From the NCBI RefSeq assembly GCF_029227915.1, contig NC_079879.1, forward strand, positions 26,540,501 to 26,604,500: 64,000 nt of DNA. The letters are read 5' to 3'. Both the position numbers and the translations under genes were made by a program. Shown here piece after piece: positions 35,520-48,309 of the stretch (the stretch's first letter is position 1; the number at the start of each line of letters is the position of its first letter). This DNA is from Hydractinia symbiolongicarpus. Lineage: Eukaryota > Cnidaria > Hydrozoa > Anthoathecata > Hydractiniidae. The notes below the pieces were generated by a model that saw only the letters and a list, made by a program, of their open reading frames with translations, was not told the origin of the DNA and did not search any database.

Positions 35520-37790
35520 ATTTTCATCGATTTCATACTTTCGTTCCAGATGAGGTATCAGCTAGAAATTCTTATTAATTATTCATATTGCGAAAAGATG
35601 TGGAAAGTTTCTTTGACAACACTAAAACAAAAGTGGAACTGCGCATTTTGTTAAAAAAAATATAAAGTAAAAGACAACTTCTTTATTATTATAACATAGA
35701 TTTAGATAGAGACATCACTTCCTATCTAATTATACATTGCCTTGATATATTGAAGATCAATTGACATATACAAGCTACAATGATAAAAAATCCGAAAGAT
35801 CAACAGAAAAACGTTTTTTTCGTGTTAAAAGTTCTTTTATATATACAGGTTAGTACCAAGTTTCTAGTCATCCCTCTCAGCGTTCTAGAGGGGTGGTAAA
35901 AGAAAATTACTGCTCCATCTTAATAAGCCCAAAACCCTACTTTAACACAAGGTTAAAACGATGTCATTGTGACATTAAGCGCCTGTGGATTCAGTTAATA
36001 TCTTTGAATATTTTTGAATGTCGGAAAGGCTAAGAAATGTTTTTGTCAACCGTCGTTCCGAATAGTACATAAATAGTTAAATGATTACGAGAAGGAAGTT
36101 GTACATCTGAATTAATTTCTAATCTTAGCTTGATAACAAATCTTTTTTCACTATCGTAAATCAGAGATAGGATGTTACGCAGATCCCAAAATTGATAAAA
36201 TTGTATCTTTCAATTCGGAGGTAAAAACAACCTAAAGAATAACGATATTATCTTTTGAGGTTGAAAGACTAATTAATGACGATTTTTAATGAATATGATG
36301 ATACCACACTCATTATGAGGCGAGTAAGAGATCATTTATTAAAGGCTACAGTTAATAAGTTAATTCTTTAAGTTCCTGACCTCATGTCTTTACACCTTTG
36401 TTCCCAGTTCATTTTTGTTTATTTAAATGCGGAAGATCATTCTGAAAATAAATACTTCTCCATTCCTGGGTAAAAATTGGTTTAAAAAAATACTTTGAAA
36501 AATAACATGCGTTCCTCTGCTTTTTTTGTCAGTTGGCCAGAGTGATGTGTACTGAATTGAGGTCCGCATTAGTACATTGCGTCATATTTCATTTTATAGT
36601 TGGCCTGGTATTAACTGAAAATATGGACATCAGCCTTGAATTATTAATACAGCTGTAGCTACTCCTTATATTAATATACTTCCTTTTTTTCTGTTTTTTT
36701 TTTTTTGCGCAAAATGGTACCACAATAGCGATAGCTATTTCTGCGCGATTTTGTAGCTGTGCTACTGCAACGAGATGTGATCTCTATCGAGGACAAGTGA
36801 ACACGATTTAAGATGGTAACAAGAAAGTGTTTAATATATATAAAGTAAAAAATTAATTAAATACAAGGCCAGGTTAATAAAAATAAAAAAGTAAGTAAAT
36901 TTTGCTGAAATGATATCAAAAGGGAACAGTAGAAATTTACAGTTTAACTTAAATTAAGTCTAAAACTTCTGCAAAAACGTTCATTTGACGAAAAATTGGT
37001 TCTCTGTTTTATTAGTTTCCGATTCTACAGAGGATATACCCAAGGACAAAACATCAGATGTTGATAAATGAACCATAAAAAACAAAATTACGGAAGTCAT
37101 TCTCCTTTTTTGTTTTGAATAGAAATATGTAACTGTTTACACGCGCTGGTTGTTAAGAGAAGTGTTTGGCGGGAAGGTGGTACAATGTTAATTGTTTTAA
37201 AATTTTATTGTTGTTATATTTTTTGACCTTTCATTGTCTCCTTCCAGCGGGGAAACCATTACTTAAATGTGGGTGTCATGTAGTAAATTAAAATTAGCCA
37301 CAGTGTAATAAGCAATTACCATTTTTACGTTCTATTTATGCTAATTTAAATATTTCAATTTTGATCAAATTCAGGACGGATGTCGAAAAAACTTCTCAAA
37401 AACAATCTCGTTATTGTGAAAGCGTTAAGTTTCATAAATTTATATGGTGCCGGAAGGTTTTGAAGCTTTTAAAGCTGCTTTCACTTCACCTACAATTGTT
37501 CGTGCAAACATTTGTATATATAGATGTTTTTACCAAGCCTTTACCATCTCAATATTTTACAGACTCCCTTCCCCGTATCTGCCCCTAAAGTCAGAATGCC
37601 GTCCGGAGATTCAGGAGCCTCAAACATCGATATGGAGGAGGAAAGTTTTTTGAGAAAATTTTGAGAAATATGGGTGTCCATATAATATGCTCAGAATTAG
37701 CAGTTTTATCATTCTTTTTTCGTTCCGACATTTTATAAGTGTATTACGTCTATCTTTTCCCGTATGAAAAAAATTTGGACACAGTTCTAA

Positions 37791-37828
37791 CAAGTACACT
37801 CTCGATTACCTAATCGAGAGTGTACTTG
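37791..37828. repeat. Perfect inverted repeat, 18-bp arms, 2-nt spacer
   Basis: CAAGTACACTCTCGATTA, then CC, then its exact complement. It can extrude as a near-perfect cruciform or form an RNA hairpin. No matching copy was noticed elsewhere in the window. Confidence 0.9.
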
Positions 37829-38144
37829 TACTATTTTGTTACACCGTTGTAACATTTTACTTAAAGTCATTGATTATCTTTCGCCTCATATATACTCTCT
37901 GATAAATCTGATTTTTTCAACCTTTTGTTAAAACTTTAAAAATTTAATAGCAACTTGAAGGGACATTAAAGCCATAGATTATTGCGGACAAAAAATCTAA
38001 GCGACAAAATTTTTTGCTCTTTTTTTGCCTAAAATCGCATTAAATTTTTAAAACGCGAGGGTTTTGCATTAACCGCAATAACGCAATTATTTAAAATGTG
38101 GACAAACGCGATACTGTCAAGAAAATAACATACTCGGTAATTTA

Positions 38145-39024
38145 CAGTTGATTCTTTCTAATCCGAATATTTATTATTCAAATCTTTCTATAATTCGAAC
38201 GAATTCAAAGTTAACCGTCAATTTTCGTTAAGAAACTCTTAAAATTTCCCTTGTATTTTTGAATTTCTGTAATCCGAAATCCTCTATAATCCGTACAAAT
38301 TTTAAGGTCCCCTCCAGCAAATCGAATTTTCGAAGTTGAAACAAGGCAGCGTTAACACTTTCAAATGTTTTTAAAATTCGATTTTCTGTCGAACGTTTTT
38401 GTAAATGCACGTCCATTTTATGAAGTTTTATGGGTATTTTTGTTCAAAATGTGTAAGCGACTCCATGTACACAACAAAGCGTGGAGTTCTATTCCTGATG
38501 AAACTTTCTTGACCTGCTTCAAAAAATCTGGTATTTCTGCAGAGTCTGTCGAGAAGGCTTTAAATGATGATGACCCATTTGCAAGTTTGAATGAAGAAGA
38601 AGATTAAATAAGTGATGCCGAAGTTGGTGGACGTGGACAACAAAAAACCAACTGAAACATTCACCAAGTCAGATTTTAAAAATTCCATGAATGCCATTCC
38701 ATCTAAAAGGATTACAGACTGTTTACCAAATTTGGAGTCGATTTGAGGAAAGACCATTAGCGACGCAGGTCGTGTCCGTAATTTGGACAAATTATCAAGC
38801 AAGAAGCAAATAAAGACTGAACACTTTCTCAGCAATGTATAGATCGTATCACAAAGATTTGAAAAATAAAAAAAAAGAACTTTTCAAAAAATTTCAGACT
38901 TCTCTCTCTAATCCGAATCGTTCGAACCTGAAATTCGAATAAAAGAGACTTTCTACTATTCGGATTTTTCTATAATGCGAACAAAAAGTTATCCCCATGG
39001 GATTTGGATTAGAGTGAGTCAACT
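38145..39024 (+). mobile_element. Tigger/pogo-type transposon remnant
   Basis: The left end CAGTTGATTCTTTCTAATCC follows a TA, and the right end, reverse-complemented, reads GTTGACTCACTCTAATCC before TA. Words such as TCTAATCCGAA and AATTCGAA recur at both ends, as in Tigger elements. A transposase C-terminal fragment lies inside. At about 880 bp it is internally deleted from the usual 2-3 kb. Confidence 0.7.
38365..38607 (+). pseudogene. Tigger transposase C-terminal fragment
   Basis: The frame contains KAWSSIPDETFLTCFKKSG followed by a short acidic tail ending DPFASLNEEED. AW...TI..CF.KAG is the recognisable motif just after the DDE catalytic domain of Tigger/pogo (DDE_1) transposases. The catalytic domain and the CENP-B-type DNA-binding domain are missing, so the fragment is not functional. 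The first ~38 residues are probably not transposase. Confidence 0.6.
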
Positions 39025-40257
39025 ATTTTATCTTATTCAAAAATTTCGCCTCGATTTATGTTTTTTTACAGTCACAAAAAAAACAATTTTTTTTAAAAAA
39101 AGAGACTAAGATATCGCAATAATTAGCCTCGATTAGCATTAATATATGTCGCATAAACCATATGTAATATGATTTGCAGTAATTTTTGTGACAAATAATT
39201 TGTCCACATAATTAAAGGCCTTACGGTAGTTTCGAGTAATAGCTAATATCCAATATTAAGATACGAGGCTTTAAATTTGTTAACAAGGTGAAGATAAATA
39301 CAAAATGTCAGCTAATCTCTTATTTTTAAAAATCCGCAAGGACTGAATTTAACTAGCTCAGAATTTTTTCCTATACTACATAAGTTTTTTTTAACGGAAG
39401 CTAGATGTTTCTATTCACATGGCTATATTTAGTGTAAGTAATGCCATCACCTCATATGTGGGCGGCATGTAGGGTAGAAGAGTGTTAAGATTATGAGTAT
39501 TTAACTACTCTGTAGTTGTAATCCCCGTCAAGGCAGAAGACTTCTGAAGAAAATAACTGAGTGTTCAATTTTTGCAGAAGTTTATTTCATTTCTTTAATA
39601 GCGTAGAGCTTAAAAATTTTTAGAAAAATATATATTCATAAAATCTATCGCGAAAATTAGTTGAACGCATTTTCACCCGTTTTCAGATTATTTGTTCTAA
39701 TAATTTTACATGGGAATGAATAAAAAAAAGACATTATTTTATTGCATTTTCCATTTTGGCTTTCTTAAAAACAAAAGCGTGGCCAGACACCAGTTGGTAC
39801 CGTAATATTGATTTTTTCCTATCGGCGAACAACATATCAATAACAGCTCGTGCTTAATGTAAACGTTAACCAATCACGGATTTTAGCAAACTGAGGGTAG
39901 GCCAAATTTTATCTCCTTAATTACAATATGAAAAGGTTTGGGTGGCAGCATTAATAGAGTTATGTAAAGACATACATCAAATAAATACTATAAACTTATT
40001 TTAATGAAAATGAAGAGATGTAAAGATCATTATGCAATGTCCAAGTGAGCCGTTTTTTTCTACGCCATGAATTACATTTAAATTGACTTTTCGTCAATAC
40101 CACCATGACAGTTTTTATTAATACACAACTGTAAAGAAAATCGTATATCATCGAAAATAACATGATGATTTTGCAAATATGACTGTATTGAATGATTAAT
40201 CTGCTTTTTAAAAATAAGTTCAATTATGACCCCAAATACGTAATATACATCAGCATT

Positions 40258-40296
40258 AGTCACAGATTTCTGCAACCTATGCAGAAATCTGTGACT
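40258..40296. repeat. Perfect hairpin, 17-bp arms, 5-nt loop
   Basis: AGTCACAGATTTCTGCA, loop ACCTA, then the exact complement. The arms are free of mismatches, implying recent origin or selection. Confidence 0.9.
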
Positions 40297-40573
40297 CACT
40301 GGATGCATCATAATAAGGATTGTTTTTATAACATTTGCACACACAACTTTGAATTATTACACTCTGTACGTGACTTGTATTTAGATTTTTCAACAGGTTA
40401 ATTGGCGAGTTGTCGTTGTTCTTGACACTTTTAATAACTGATAAAACCGTAGATACTTTGTCTCAATGATTATCAAGAACACAGAGATTGGTGTCTAATG
40501 TCCTAACAAACAAGAAGGTTACCAAATCATACTATTGTAAATCGATTGCTTTGGGATAAAATATGGGTAAATA

Positions 40574-40710
40574 TCTATATTAAAATACCCGCATACGTCT
40601 GTCTGTCTGTCACGCAAAATGGTAGCTTAGCTGCACGAGTGGCGAGACGCACGCAATGCGGTAAAAAAGGACGGGCGAACCCATGGATTTTTTCACGGGC
40701 TAACGACTAG
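40574..40710 (+). mobile_element. Short non-autonomous Helitron (137 bp)
   Basis: Begins TCTATATTAAAATACCCGC after an A. It ends with a CCCATG-GATTTTTT-CACGGG hairpin (one mismatch) followed by CTAACGACTAG and T. Both Helitron hallmarks (5' TC, 3' hairpin plus CTRR, insertion between A and T, no inverted repeats) are present. It contains a short GTCT repeat near its start and no gene. Confidence 0.75.
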
Positions 40711-41461
40711 TTTATCCATAATATGAATAAAAAAATTTTCCCCGGTAAGTTAAGGTGTTCCAGATAAACAGCCCCTGACATCTTCGCAATCTAGAATGAT
40801 TCGTTTTTCAGTCAAATATAGAAAAACCTAATATTTTTATCTTGTATTAGAAATAACAAAATCAAAAGAAATCCTCATTTGCCAAGATGTTGCTTTTCTG
40901 TGGAAACTTTTGTTTTTTAATTATTTTACACAAATCTCAATTTTATTTTTCAGTAGGTATGTTACTTTGAAGTATCACAGCAACATATATTTGTGATGTG
41001 ATATGTCTCGATAGAGCAATAAACAAAAGAATAAACAAAAGAACTCGTAAACCATATTGCATTGAAACACACTTATACTTACTTGTTAATTTTTGGGGGG
41101 GGGTTCAAGGGAAGAAAACAAATTTACCTACTTTGATAAATTTTCTCTTAAGTCTATGCTGAAGCATCATTAGATCATACCTTGATTAAAATGTTTTTTT
41201 ACAACATCTAAAATTTCAATTATTCACATGAGGGTACGTAAAATTGAATATAAATATTATAAACAATAATTCAATAAAATATTCTCCCATATTTCCGAAA
41301 ACGTCTTTACCTCTTCTTTATTTTTTATTTCGATTGTCTCTTTAAACTTTCTTTTTCTAAAGTCTCCTTCTACCACTAAAACTTTTATTCTTCAAAATTG
41401 ATTGTAAGTTTCGTTTCTTTGATATGGTAGGATAATCCCAACGTATCTACCTTTTCATCCT

Positions 41462-41590
41462 ATCGCATTTTTTCATGTGTTCATGTGACCTGATTTCTAA
41501 TTTTCTTCCCGTTTCTCCCGTTTCGCTGTACTGTTTATCGCAATGTATACACGTAAGTCTATAAACAGCCTCAACTTCTTGTTTGCTTCT
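41462..41590 (-). pseudogene. GIY-YIG-like endonuclease fragment
   Basis: EAVYRLTCIHCDKQYSETGE is followed by TGRKLEIRSHEHMKKC. The first Tyr, the CxxC, the second Tyr, the Arg in TGR and the EH are in family order. The usual YIG reads YSE, and there is a small insertion before TGR, which suggests decay. In Penelope-like elements this domain nicks the target DNA. Confidence 0.55.
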
Positions 41591-42418
41591 GTAGCATCAT
41601 GCACTTCCTTTTTTAAATGAATCTTCAGGGATTTACCCTTTGTGTGTATAACTTTGAGAATAAATTCCTTACCAATTCTTGAAATATTTTCCGAGAAACC
41701 TAGGGTAAAAACAACCTAATCGGGTTGTCGTCGTCATTATTTTTCTGCTGCAGGCTTTTGATTGTAACTTCATTTATTCAATGTTTAAAAATTGCTGAAC
41801 CTGGTGGTAAGTTTTTATATTTTTGAGATGCTTTTGTGAGCCCTTAATTTAGGACGTGCCACTGGGGTAGTTAAAGTTATCTGTTTCAATTCTTTTATTT
41901 CTTTTATCGTAAATTTTCCTTCATTTCGTAACTTTACAAGTTCCTTATTTATGTAATTTTTACTCTGTCTATGTTGTCTTTCTTTAACACGCCATACCTT
42001 TGTTTTTTTGACAACTCCTTTGGGATTAATTCTCCCACAATTTTGCTTTCAATAGTGCATGTTGCTCTACCTCTATCACTCTCAATTTGCGTTAACGTTT
42101 TTTGTTTTAACCATTCACTTATTTCTGCACATACTGACTGTTTAACATTGCCATGACATTCTCGTTTTCCTCTCTCAATCTCTCGTCTGCATTCAAATCT
42201 AAGGTAATGTTTTGACATTCCTTTTATTCCTTATTTAATATCGTGCCAAAGGCTTTGCTCTTATCCTTTGGTAGTCTTTTAAACTTCTTGGACAAATGTT
42301 TTCTACTATTTTTTCTTTTTTTCGTTAGCTTTAATACATTTCCATAGTATCTTTGTATTCCATTGTATCTTATATATTCTCCACATCGGCCTTAACTTTC
42401 TTTGTTTCTGGCGTAATA

Positions 42419-42464
42419 TATGATCTGATGATGCTTCAGCATAGGCTGAAGAGAAAATTTATCA
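42419..42464 (+). ncRNA. Hammerhead-ribozyme-like core in the right terminal repeat
   Basis: CTGATGA (42,425-42,431) is followed by a hairpin CTTCAGC-ATAG-GCTGAAG and then GAAA (42,453-42,456). This is the order of a hammerhead catalytic core with stem II, and such ribozymes are known from Penelope-like terminal repeats. The left repeat has CTAATGA instead, which should destroy the core. Stem II is offset by a bulged G, and stems I and III are not clear, so activity is doubtful. Confidence 0.35.
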
Positions 42465-45400
42465 ATTCAAATGAATTTTTCTTTTTGCCTTAAGCCCAAC
42501 CAAAATTAACATTTAAAAAGGTAATCATACAAAAGTTTTGCGCTTATACCATTTACATTCAAATATGCCAAAGCAGATGGCAATTCAAGATTGCAACAGT
42601 CGGTGGAATTAAAAAAAATATTTTACCAAAGCAAGCTTAATAAATTCAATAAACGCAAGAAGATCTATAAAAAAATAGACACAGCAGATTTATAAGGCTG
42701 AATTCAGAAAGGTTAGTTCGAATTTCTGTATTTACTTTTTCCCCTTTACCCTAAAACAAACCATTTTAATTTCATATATAGAAAGCTTACTCATTTAATT
42801 GAGATCTCGGTGTAAAATCTGCGAACGGAAGATAACCGTTTTGGAGTATCCGTTATTTCAAATGGAGTACGTGACGTTGACCACAGCAGAACATGTCTTA
42901 TCCATAAATTCATTGTCGCCGGTTTTAGATTTTCATTTTTTCCGCACAATTAATGTTGCGGTTACGTGGTGAAAAAAAGTTAAAACATGCAGCGTGATTT
43001 CGCGCACGTTTTGGAATCTCATACCCTGCATGATGAAAAAAAATTTATTTAAAATATTCCGCTGATAAAAACAAAAAAAGTGGTTGAAGTGAGAAACTTA
43101 TACCACTAACCTACGTAACAGTTACTAGTAAAAAATTAGAATGAATTAGCTGTAATTTTTGCTTGAGAAGTTTGACATATCTTGTCTTTTTTACGTGCTT
43201 TGTTAGAGAGGATGTGGTAAATTGAATAAAAATGTCAAAACAGCGTTAGAAAGGTTTCTTAAAGAGAATAGGAACGTATAACTTCCTTGTTATCGATTAA
43301 AAACAGTCGAAAGATAGATTTGGTTAGTGACGTTAAATCTTAGTCTGAAACTACATTATTTACAAGAGTTCATCGTCCTTAATTGTTATCACTAACAAAC
43401 ATTAGCCTTACTGCTTACAAAACAAACTGTAACAAGCATTAATACGTAGCTGTAAGTATATATATGTTGTGTACGACTGCCTCACTAGATGAATTAGTCT
43501 AATCACAGCATGAGCTAAATTCGCAAAAAAGGTAAGGGGACCTTAGCTCTCTGTTTTGTGTTGCAACAACATCCTTTACAATTGGATTTATTTCTTGTCG
43601 CTGTTAAGTACATTATTTATTTGTATTCGGGACAGAAGATGAGCAGGTATAAACCTAACAAAATATTCACCAAAAACAATTTTTGGACTAAATCCAAATC
43701 AAGTTTTGGCTTGTGGAACAAAACTTGCTATTAATTATTTTTAGGCGAGGAAGAAGGAGACAACCGCGAATCCAGTGGTACTTTTTTGTCAGTATATTTA
43801 CTTCATCGGCATTGTAGCAAAGAACCTTGAAGTATATCCGTACAACTAAAAAACTAATGAATTTAAAGTCTTGTTCAACAGAGAATCATAAAAAATTTAA
43901 AAAAATGATGACGTCAGCAAGAATTAACGACGTCAGTATTAATTCTTCGAGGTCACTTTTCTTTATTTTAGTTAGCTTGCTTAACATACTTCTCCGTTGT
44001 AGGTTTTTACCTTTATGCCACGAGTACGCGAGGCCACAGTAATGAATTTCGATAAGTGCTATTTATTAAGCATGCAAACCTGCGTCGCCAGTGTAGATTT
44101 TTGTGTTTTACAGAATTTTTTTGTTACTCGCAATATTAATTTTATTAGATAGAATCTAAACAATTTGCTTTTAAAAAAAAACAAACACCGTCGGAGAGCA
44201 AGTCCAAAACAATGTTATTTTAATATTGTCTATAAACGTTTTCGAGATATCGAGATTTAACTTTGCAAACAAATTAAGTTCTGTTTACAAAGGTAGAATA
44301 GAGTTTACAAAAAAGTGTCATTGTTTTATATATACCTTTTTTCTGACAAACATCTTACTTGATCTGTGTCCCGGATGCAAGTTAATGTGAAAAAGTTAAA
44401 GATTTTTTTGTTGATAATTTTGCTTTATTTCTGCATCTGCTTCACTCTAGCTTTATGATTTGTGTAGTGTGAACAGATAATGCAAGTGAAGCAATGAAAT
44501 AAATAAGAGAAACAGAAAACATCACAGTAACAAATATAGAAGTTGAAAACCTTACTAAATCCGTTAGGATAGCACAGTTGTTATATGAATCTAAAAGACG
44601 TTAAGGATAGAAACAAAGGTTTTAGGGTTGGGATGACGCCGCAACCGAGTTAGATTTACGTTGGTCGCAGTCCCTTTGATTACGAAAATAAAATAAGTGG
44701 ATTTGTTTTCGTTCTGTGCAGTCAATTTTCCCAAAAATCATCAATAAAAGGTCCTTTGCAATCAAGTTTAATGTAAGCAATGCAACTGATTTTCAAAAGT
44801 ACAGACCGAGCGTTCGATTTTAAACTTTTGTAAGTTCACAAAACAAATTCGAATCATTGTTTATGAATTAAAACGAAAAGATGGTTTTAGGTGAGCTACT
44901 TTTATAATTTTTTTGTGTGCTATGGGAATTTTTTTTTTACCATTTTAATAATGGCTTCCAAAGCCGGTTAGTATGAAAGTTGTAATAACTTGAAATAAAT
45001 AAGTTGAAACCCCAAAATGTCCAATTGACAAAAAGAAATTTTGGAACTTATTAACTAGCACAACTAAAAACGAGATTATAATACATAATTTATTTCGTTT
45101 TTAGACGTTCTAAATGTAGTATTGCAAACTTTTTGAAAACCACGGTAGCTCCTCACATACGCCCTCTCATGCAGGCTAGAAAATCTACGCCCAACTCCCA
45201 TTGCCTTTCCTTTGGATGTTTACATAACGATTATTAGTGTGCTATTAGCAAAAGAGATCAAAACAGGTTCCTGCCAGGTTGGTGGTGTTTCTTGTCATAT
45301 ATGCAGATTAAATAGGAAAGAAGATTTTATCCCTCCCATATGGCGACGGTTAAAACAGCATTCTGAGCAAAATGATTTAGTTAATAGCCAGATGATACGA

Positions 45401-46417
45401 CAAATTTATATTAATGTCGCAGAGTTTTGCATTTCCAAATGTTGATACGGGCATGCTTCTATAATCATTTTTTGTAACAGATAATCAGGCAAAAGATACA
45501 ACAGGGCCATTTATTTAAGACACAAGATTTTTGGTGCTTTTGCAGAGTCAGAAAAGAAATTAAAGATGTAGATCATACACTAAAATAACTAAACATATAT
45601 GCAATACACTGTAGAGATCGTACAACATCGACGAAAAGCACTACTATATCCGCCATTATGAAAAACATTTTGAAGGTTTTCTCTGAAACCTGCCCGAGCT
45701 CTGTTCAAGAAAATTGAAATGTTTTGCGAACCAACGGCAACATCCTTCTCCTTAAATACTTATGGCAAATGACAAAACATTTGAGACAAGATAAAGGTAA
45801 TGCAAGACATTGATATACATTCTTATTAACTGTTATGGACTAAAAAAATCTAATTAAATCAAGTTAAATAAATTTGAGTTCTTTGTCTGGAATTTATTGA
45901 TATAGCAACAAAAGTAATGCGTAAGTCATAACAACAGAACAGTAGATGCCCACTGAAATGTCGGTATGGCGAAAATAAAAGTCATTAGACGTGAGTAACA
46001 GGAATTCTGAAGTCATTAGTAACAAATATGCGTAACGTTGTTTTTTTAATTAAATACATCCAGGAAAAAGGTTTATTGCATCCACAGGAGACAATGTGAC
46101 CAAAAAAGATCCGTTACGTTCCAGAAAAAATAACATGACTGATCTCATTGCTCATTCAAAAAATAACGAAATACGTGCAATACAACGTTAGAATAAAAAC
46201 AAAGCCTGGAAAACACTCTTTTCTTGTATTCTGTACTATGGTCTTTAAATCTATGTCATGACGTCATTGGAATCTTAACGGACATCATATTAACATAGCT
46301 AACACAGTCTCCCCGACGGCACTACGGGTAAACCCCTTTATAGTTGACATCGTGTGTATTGGACACATATCTACAACGGACACTTTGTAAAGATGTAGTG
46401 GACAACTCTCAGGAGCA
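42465..46417. other. Intergenic, no gene supported
   Basis: AT-rich. Frames at 43,827-44,042 and 45,212-45,445 lack motifs and splice support. Two GACGTCAG words lie near 43,912 and 43,930. No repeat family recognised. Confidence 0.5.
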
Positions 46418-46640
46418 GCGCTATAATTTCCAAAGTGGGGGGCTTAGGCATAGTGGAAGATTTTGAGATTTTAGTGACAATCAACGAGCGAAGCTAGTTA
46501 CGGAAACAGCTGGGGTCCAGGGGGCGCTGTAAGCCCTCTGGTGGGGTCCAACGCCTTTTTAGAGTCCTAAAACACGTAAAATAGCTATACCTTTGGGTTC
46601 AGAGGGCGCTGTAAGTTAGATAGCTTGCAGGTTCTCTGGT
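46418..46640. repeat. GC-richer repeat segment
   Basis: A stretch of higher GC with CAGGGGGCGCTGTAAG followed about 100 bp later by AGAGGGCGCTGTAAG. The flanks (46,330-46,400 and 46,740-46,810) carry TTATAG-GAC words like Tigger ends in opposite orientation, so it may sit inside a decayed pogo-type element at about 46,330-46,810. No frame is supported. Confidence 0.4.
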
Positions 46641-48309
46641 TGGATAACAACAACCTTCATGCAGTAATAGAGACACTTAGTGGCAGAAAATAAAAAAATT
46701 ATTACTTAGCAAAGTGCCATTGCCTCTCTCTACTGGAGAGAGGTGTCTTTACCCATAATTACCCATAAAACTGATCTCTTTATAGCCGACTTGTCCAATA
46801 AGGGGTTGAAATAAAATATTAAATTTTTTGTGCATTGGGTAAAGCAACATCTCAAAGCAGCTTTTTGTGAAGTTTTCAGTCTCTTTTAGTTTGATGGAAA
46901 ACAGTGAGAGTGTTTGTTTTTGACAATACGAAGGAGCACAAAAACGGAGATTTTTCTGATATGTGGTGTGCGTTGCACGCTTCTCAGCATTTATTTCTCA
47001 ATCGAAGTACAGATAAGAGCGGAAGAATTACTATAAAGGACTAAATATTCTCTGAGGTAGCCATTTTAAATTCTACGTGCTAAGGTGACAACACGAATTA
47101 CTCCTTGTGGAGATCCAATAATAAGCATGTGTAGTTCATGTTAGTTTTTTATATGTATTTACTCCAGCTTTAGCTTGTATTTTTCCTTGGCTTTTTGTTC
47201 GCGGAATTGGCATAGGCCGTTTTGTTTTATTTATATCGCTCTATTATTTTACTTTTCGTTATTTATGTTTAAGCTATGAAGCATTATTATTATAGTCATC
47301 ACAATCATTGACATATATATCAATAGTTGACCGCAACCTACCAACATGTAGTCCAAAATCAAAACTATCTAAAAACGTTCTTATTATCATAAATTGAAGC
47401 TACCTATATTGCTACCAATTAGAGGTAGATAGGCCAAAAATGTGAATAAATATTCCTTATATGCAATAAGTTATTGTTTGTTATTAAAATCTCCAAACAG
47501 TTTCAACTCAACCTATGTCCCTTCTAGCAGCTAAAAAATTCAATGAGTGCTCCGGCTCGAATTACCGGATTTCATACAGCACAGTCTGGGTACTAGTAGA
47601 GAACTTGTAGGGACAAAGTTTTGGCGTATTTTAAAGGTCTCGATGTCCCGCCGTAAAATATATTGCAAATGGCTTTTTCTTAAAATAATGTTTAACGAAA
47701 CGTCTAAAATATTATATACATAAGCGCTTCTTATTGGCGTAAAATTCCAGGCGAAAATAGTATAACCTATAATGGGAATATTGCTCAAACCAATTTAACC
47801 AACTTATCTCTTTAAACTTTGACCCCGAGTTTTCTCGCCAGCGTATTAAAGATACAATATGCTTACATCATCATTTTAGAAACAGGTTATTTACCGACCT
47901 TACTTGTTTTTAAAGAAAGAAGAAAATAGTTTTAAATTAAATTCCCTTTTGTCTCTGGGCAAAAAAATATGAGACTGCAAGTTCAGAGGCGGAATCTTTA
48001 TTATTGCCTTAACGGGACCAGATAGTGACAACACAAAGACTGGGTGGGCGAGGCGTATAGTGACCAGGCGAGACGCTTTCTTGTATACCATTCTGCGTTT
48101 GATTTTTGTGATAGTAAATATGCATATTTCACGAATTGCAGACCGTAGGTTTTTTTGTAAAGCGGACATGATAGAAACTGCGACTAGCACATTTTACGCT
48201 ACCTAGGCAGCCTGCGGATCTGAAAAAGTAGAACTACAGCATTAATTAGCAAAATTTGCGAGTAGATGCTATTCGCCACGTTGTGAAATGGCCGAAAAAG
48301 TGCTATCGC
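46641..48309. other. Intergenic, no gene supported
   Basis: Minus frames at 47,540-47,788 and 47,900-48,190 have no recognisable domain, acceptor or donor support. Confidence 0.45.

Larger units (their letters stand above)
34100..38144. other. Intergenic with a minisatellite and a palindrome
   Basis: No gene supported; the overlapping frames at 37,361-37,653 are short and unlike known families. The 36-bp minisatellite and the 18-bp-arm palindrome are listed separately. Confidence 0.5.
39025..41133. other. Intergenic with hairpin and Helitron
   Basis: No gene supported. Small frames at 39,996-40,401 mirror each other because of the hairpin at 40,258-40,296. Confidence 0.5.
41134..42464 (-). 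mobile_element. Penelope-like retroelement relic between inverted repeats
   Basis: Two 46-bp sequences, 41,134-41,179 and 42,419-42,464, are reverse complements with three mismatches. Between them, on the minus strand, a CxxC plus GIY-YIG-like segment (VYRLTCIHCDKQY...TGRKLEIRSHEH, 41,462-41,590) matches the endonuclease that ends Penelope-like polyproteins. A minus frame at 41,949-42,218 (MSKHYLRFECRREIERG...) may be upstream coding sequence. No reverse-transcriptase motif was found, so the element is internally deleted. The classification rests on the endonuclease motif and the terminal structure. Confidence 0.55.

Noticed and set aside
47900-48190. 96-residue minus-strand frame
   Set aside because: Basic and hydrophobic mixture with no domain recognised and no splice or promoter context.
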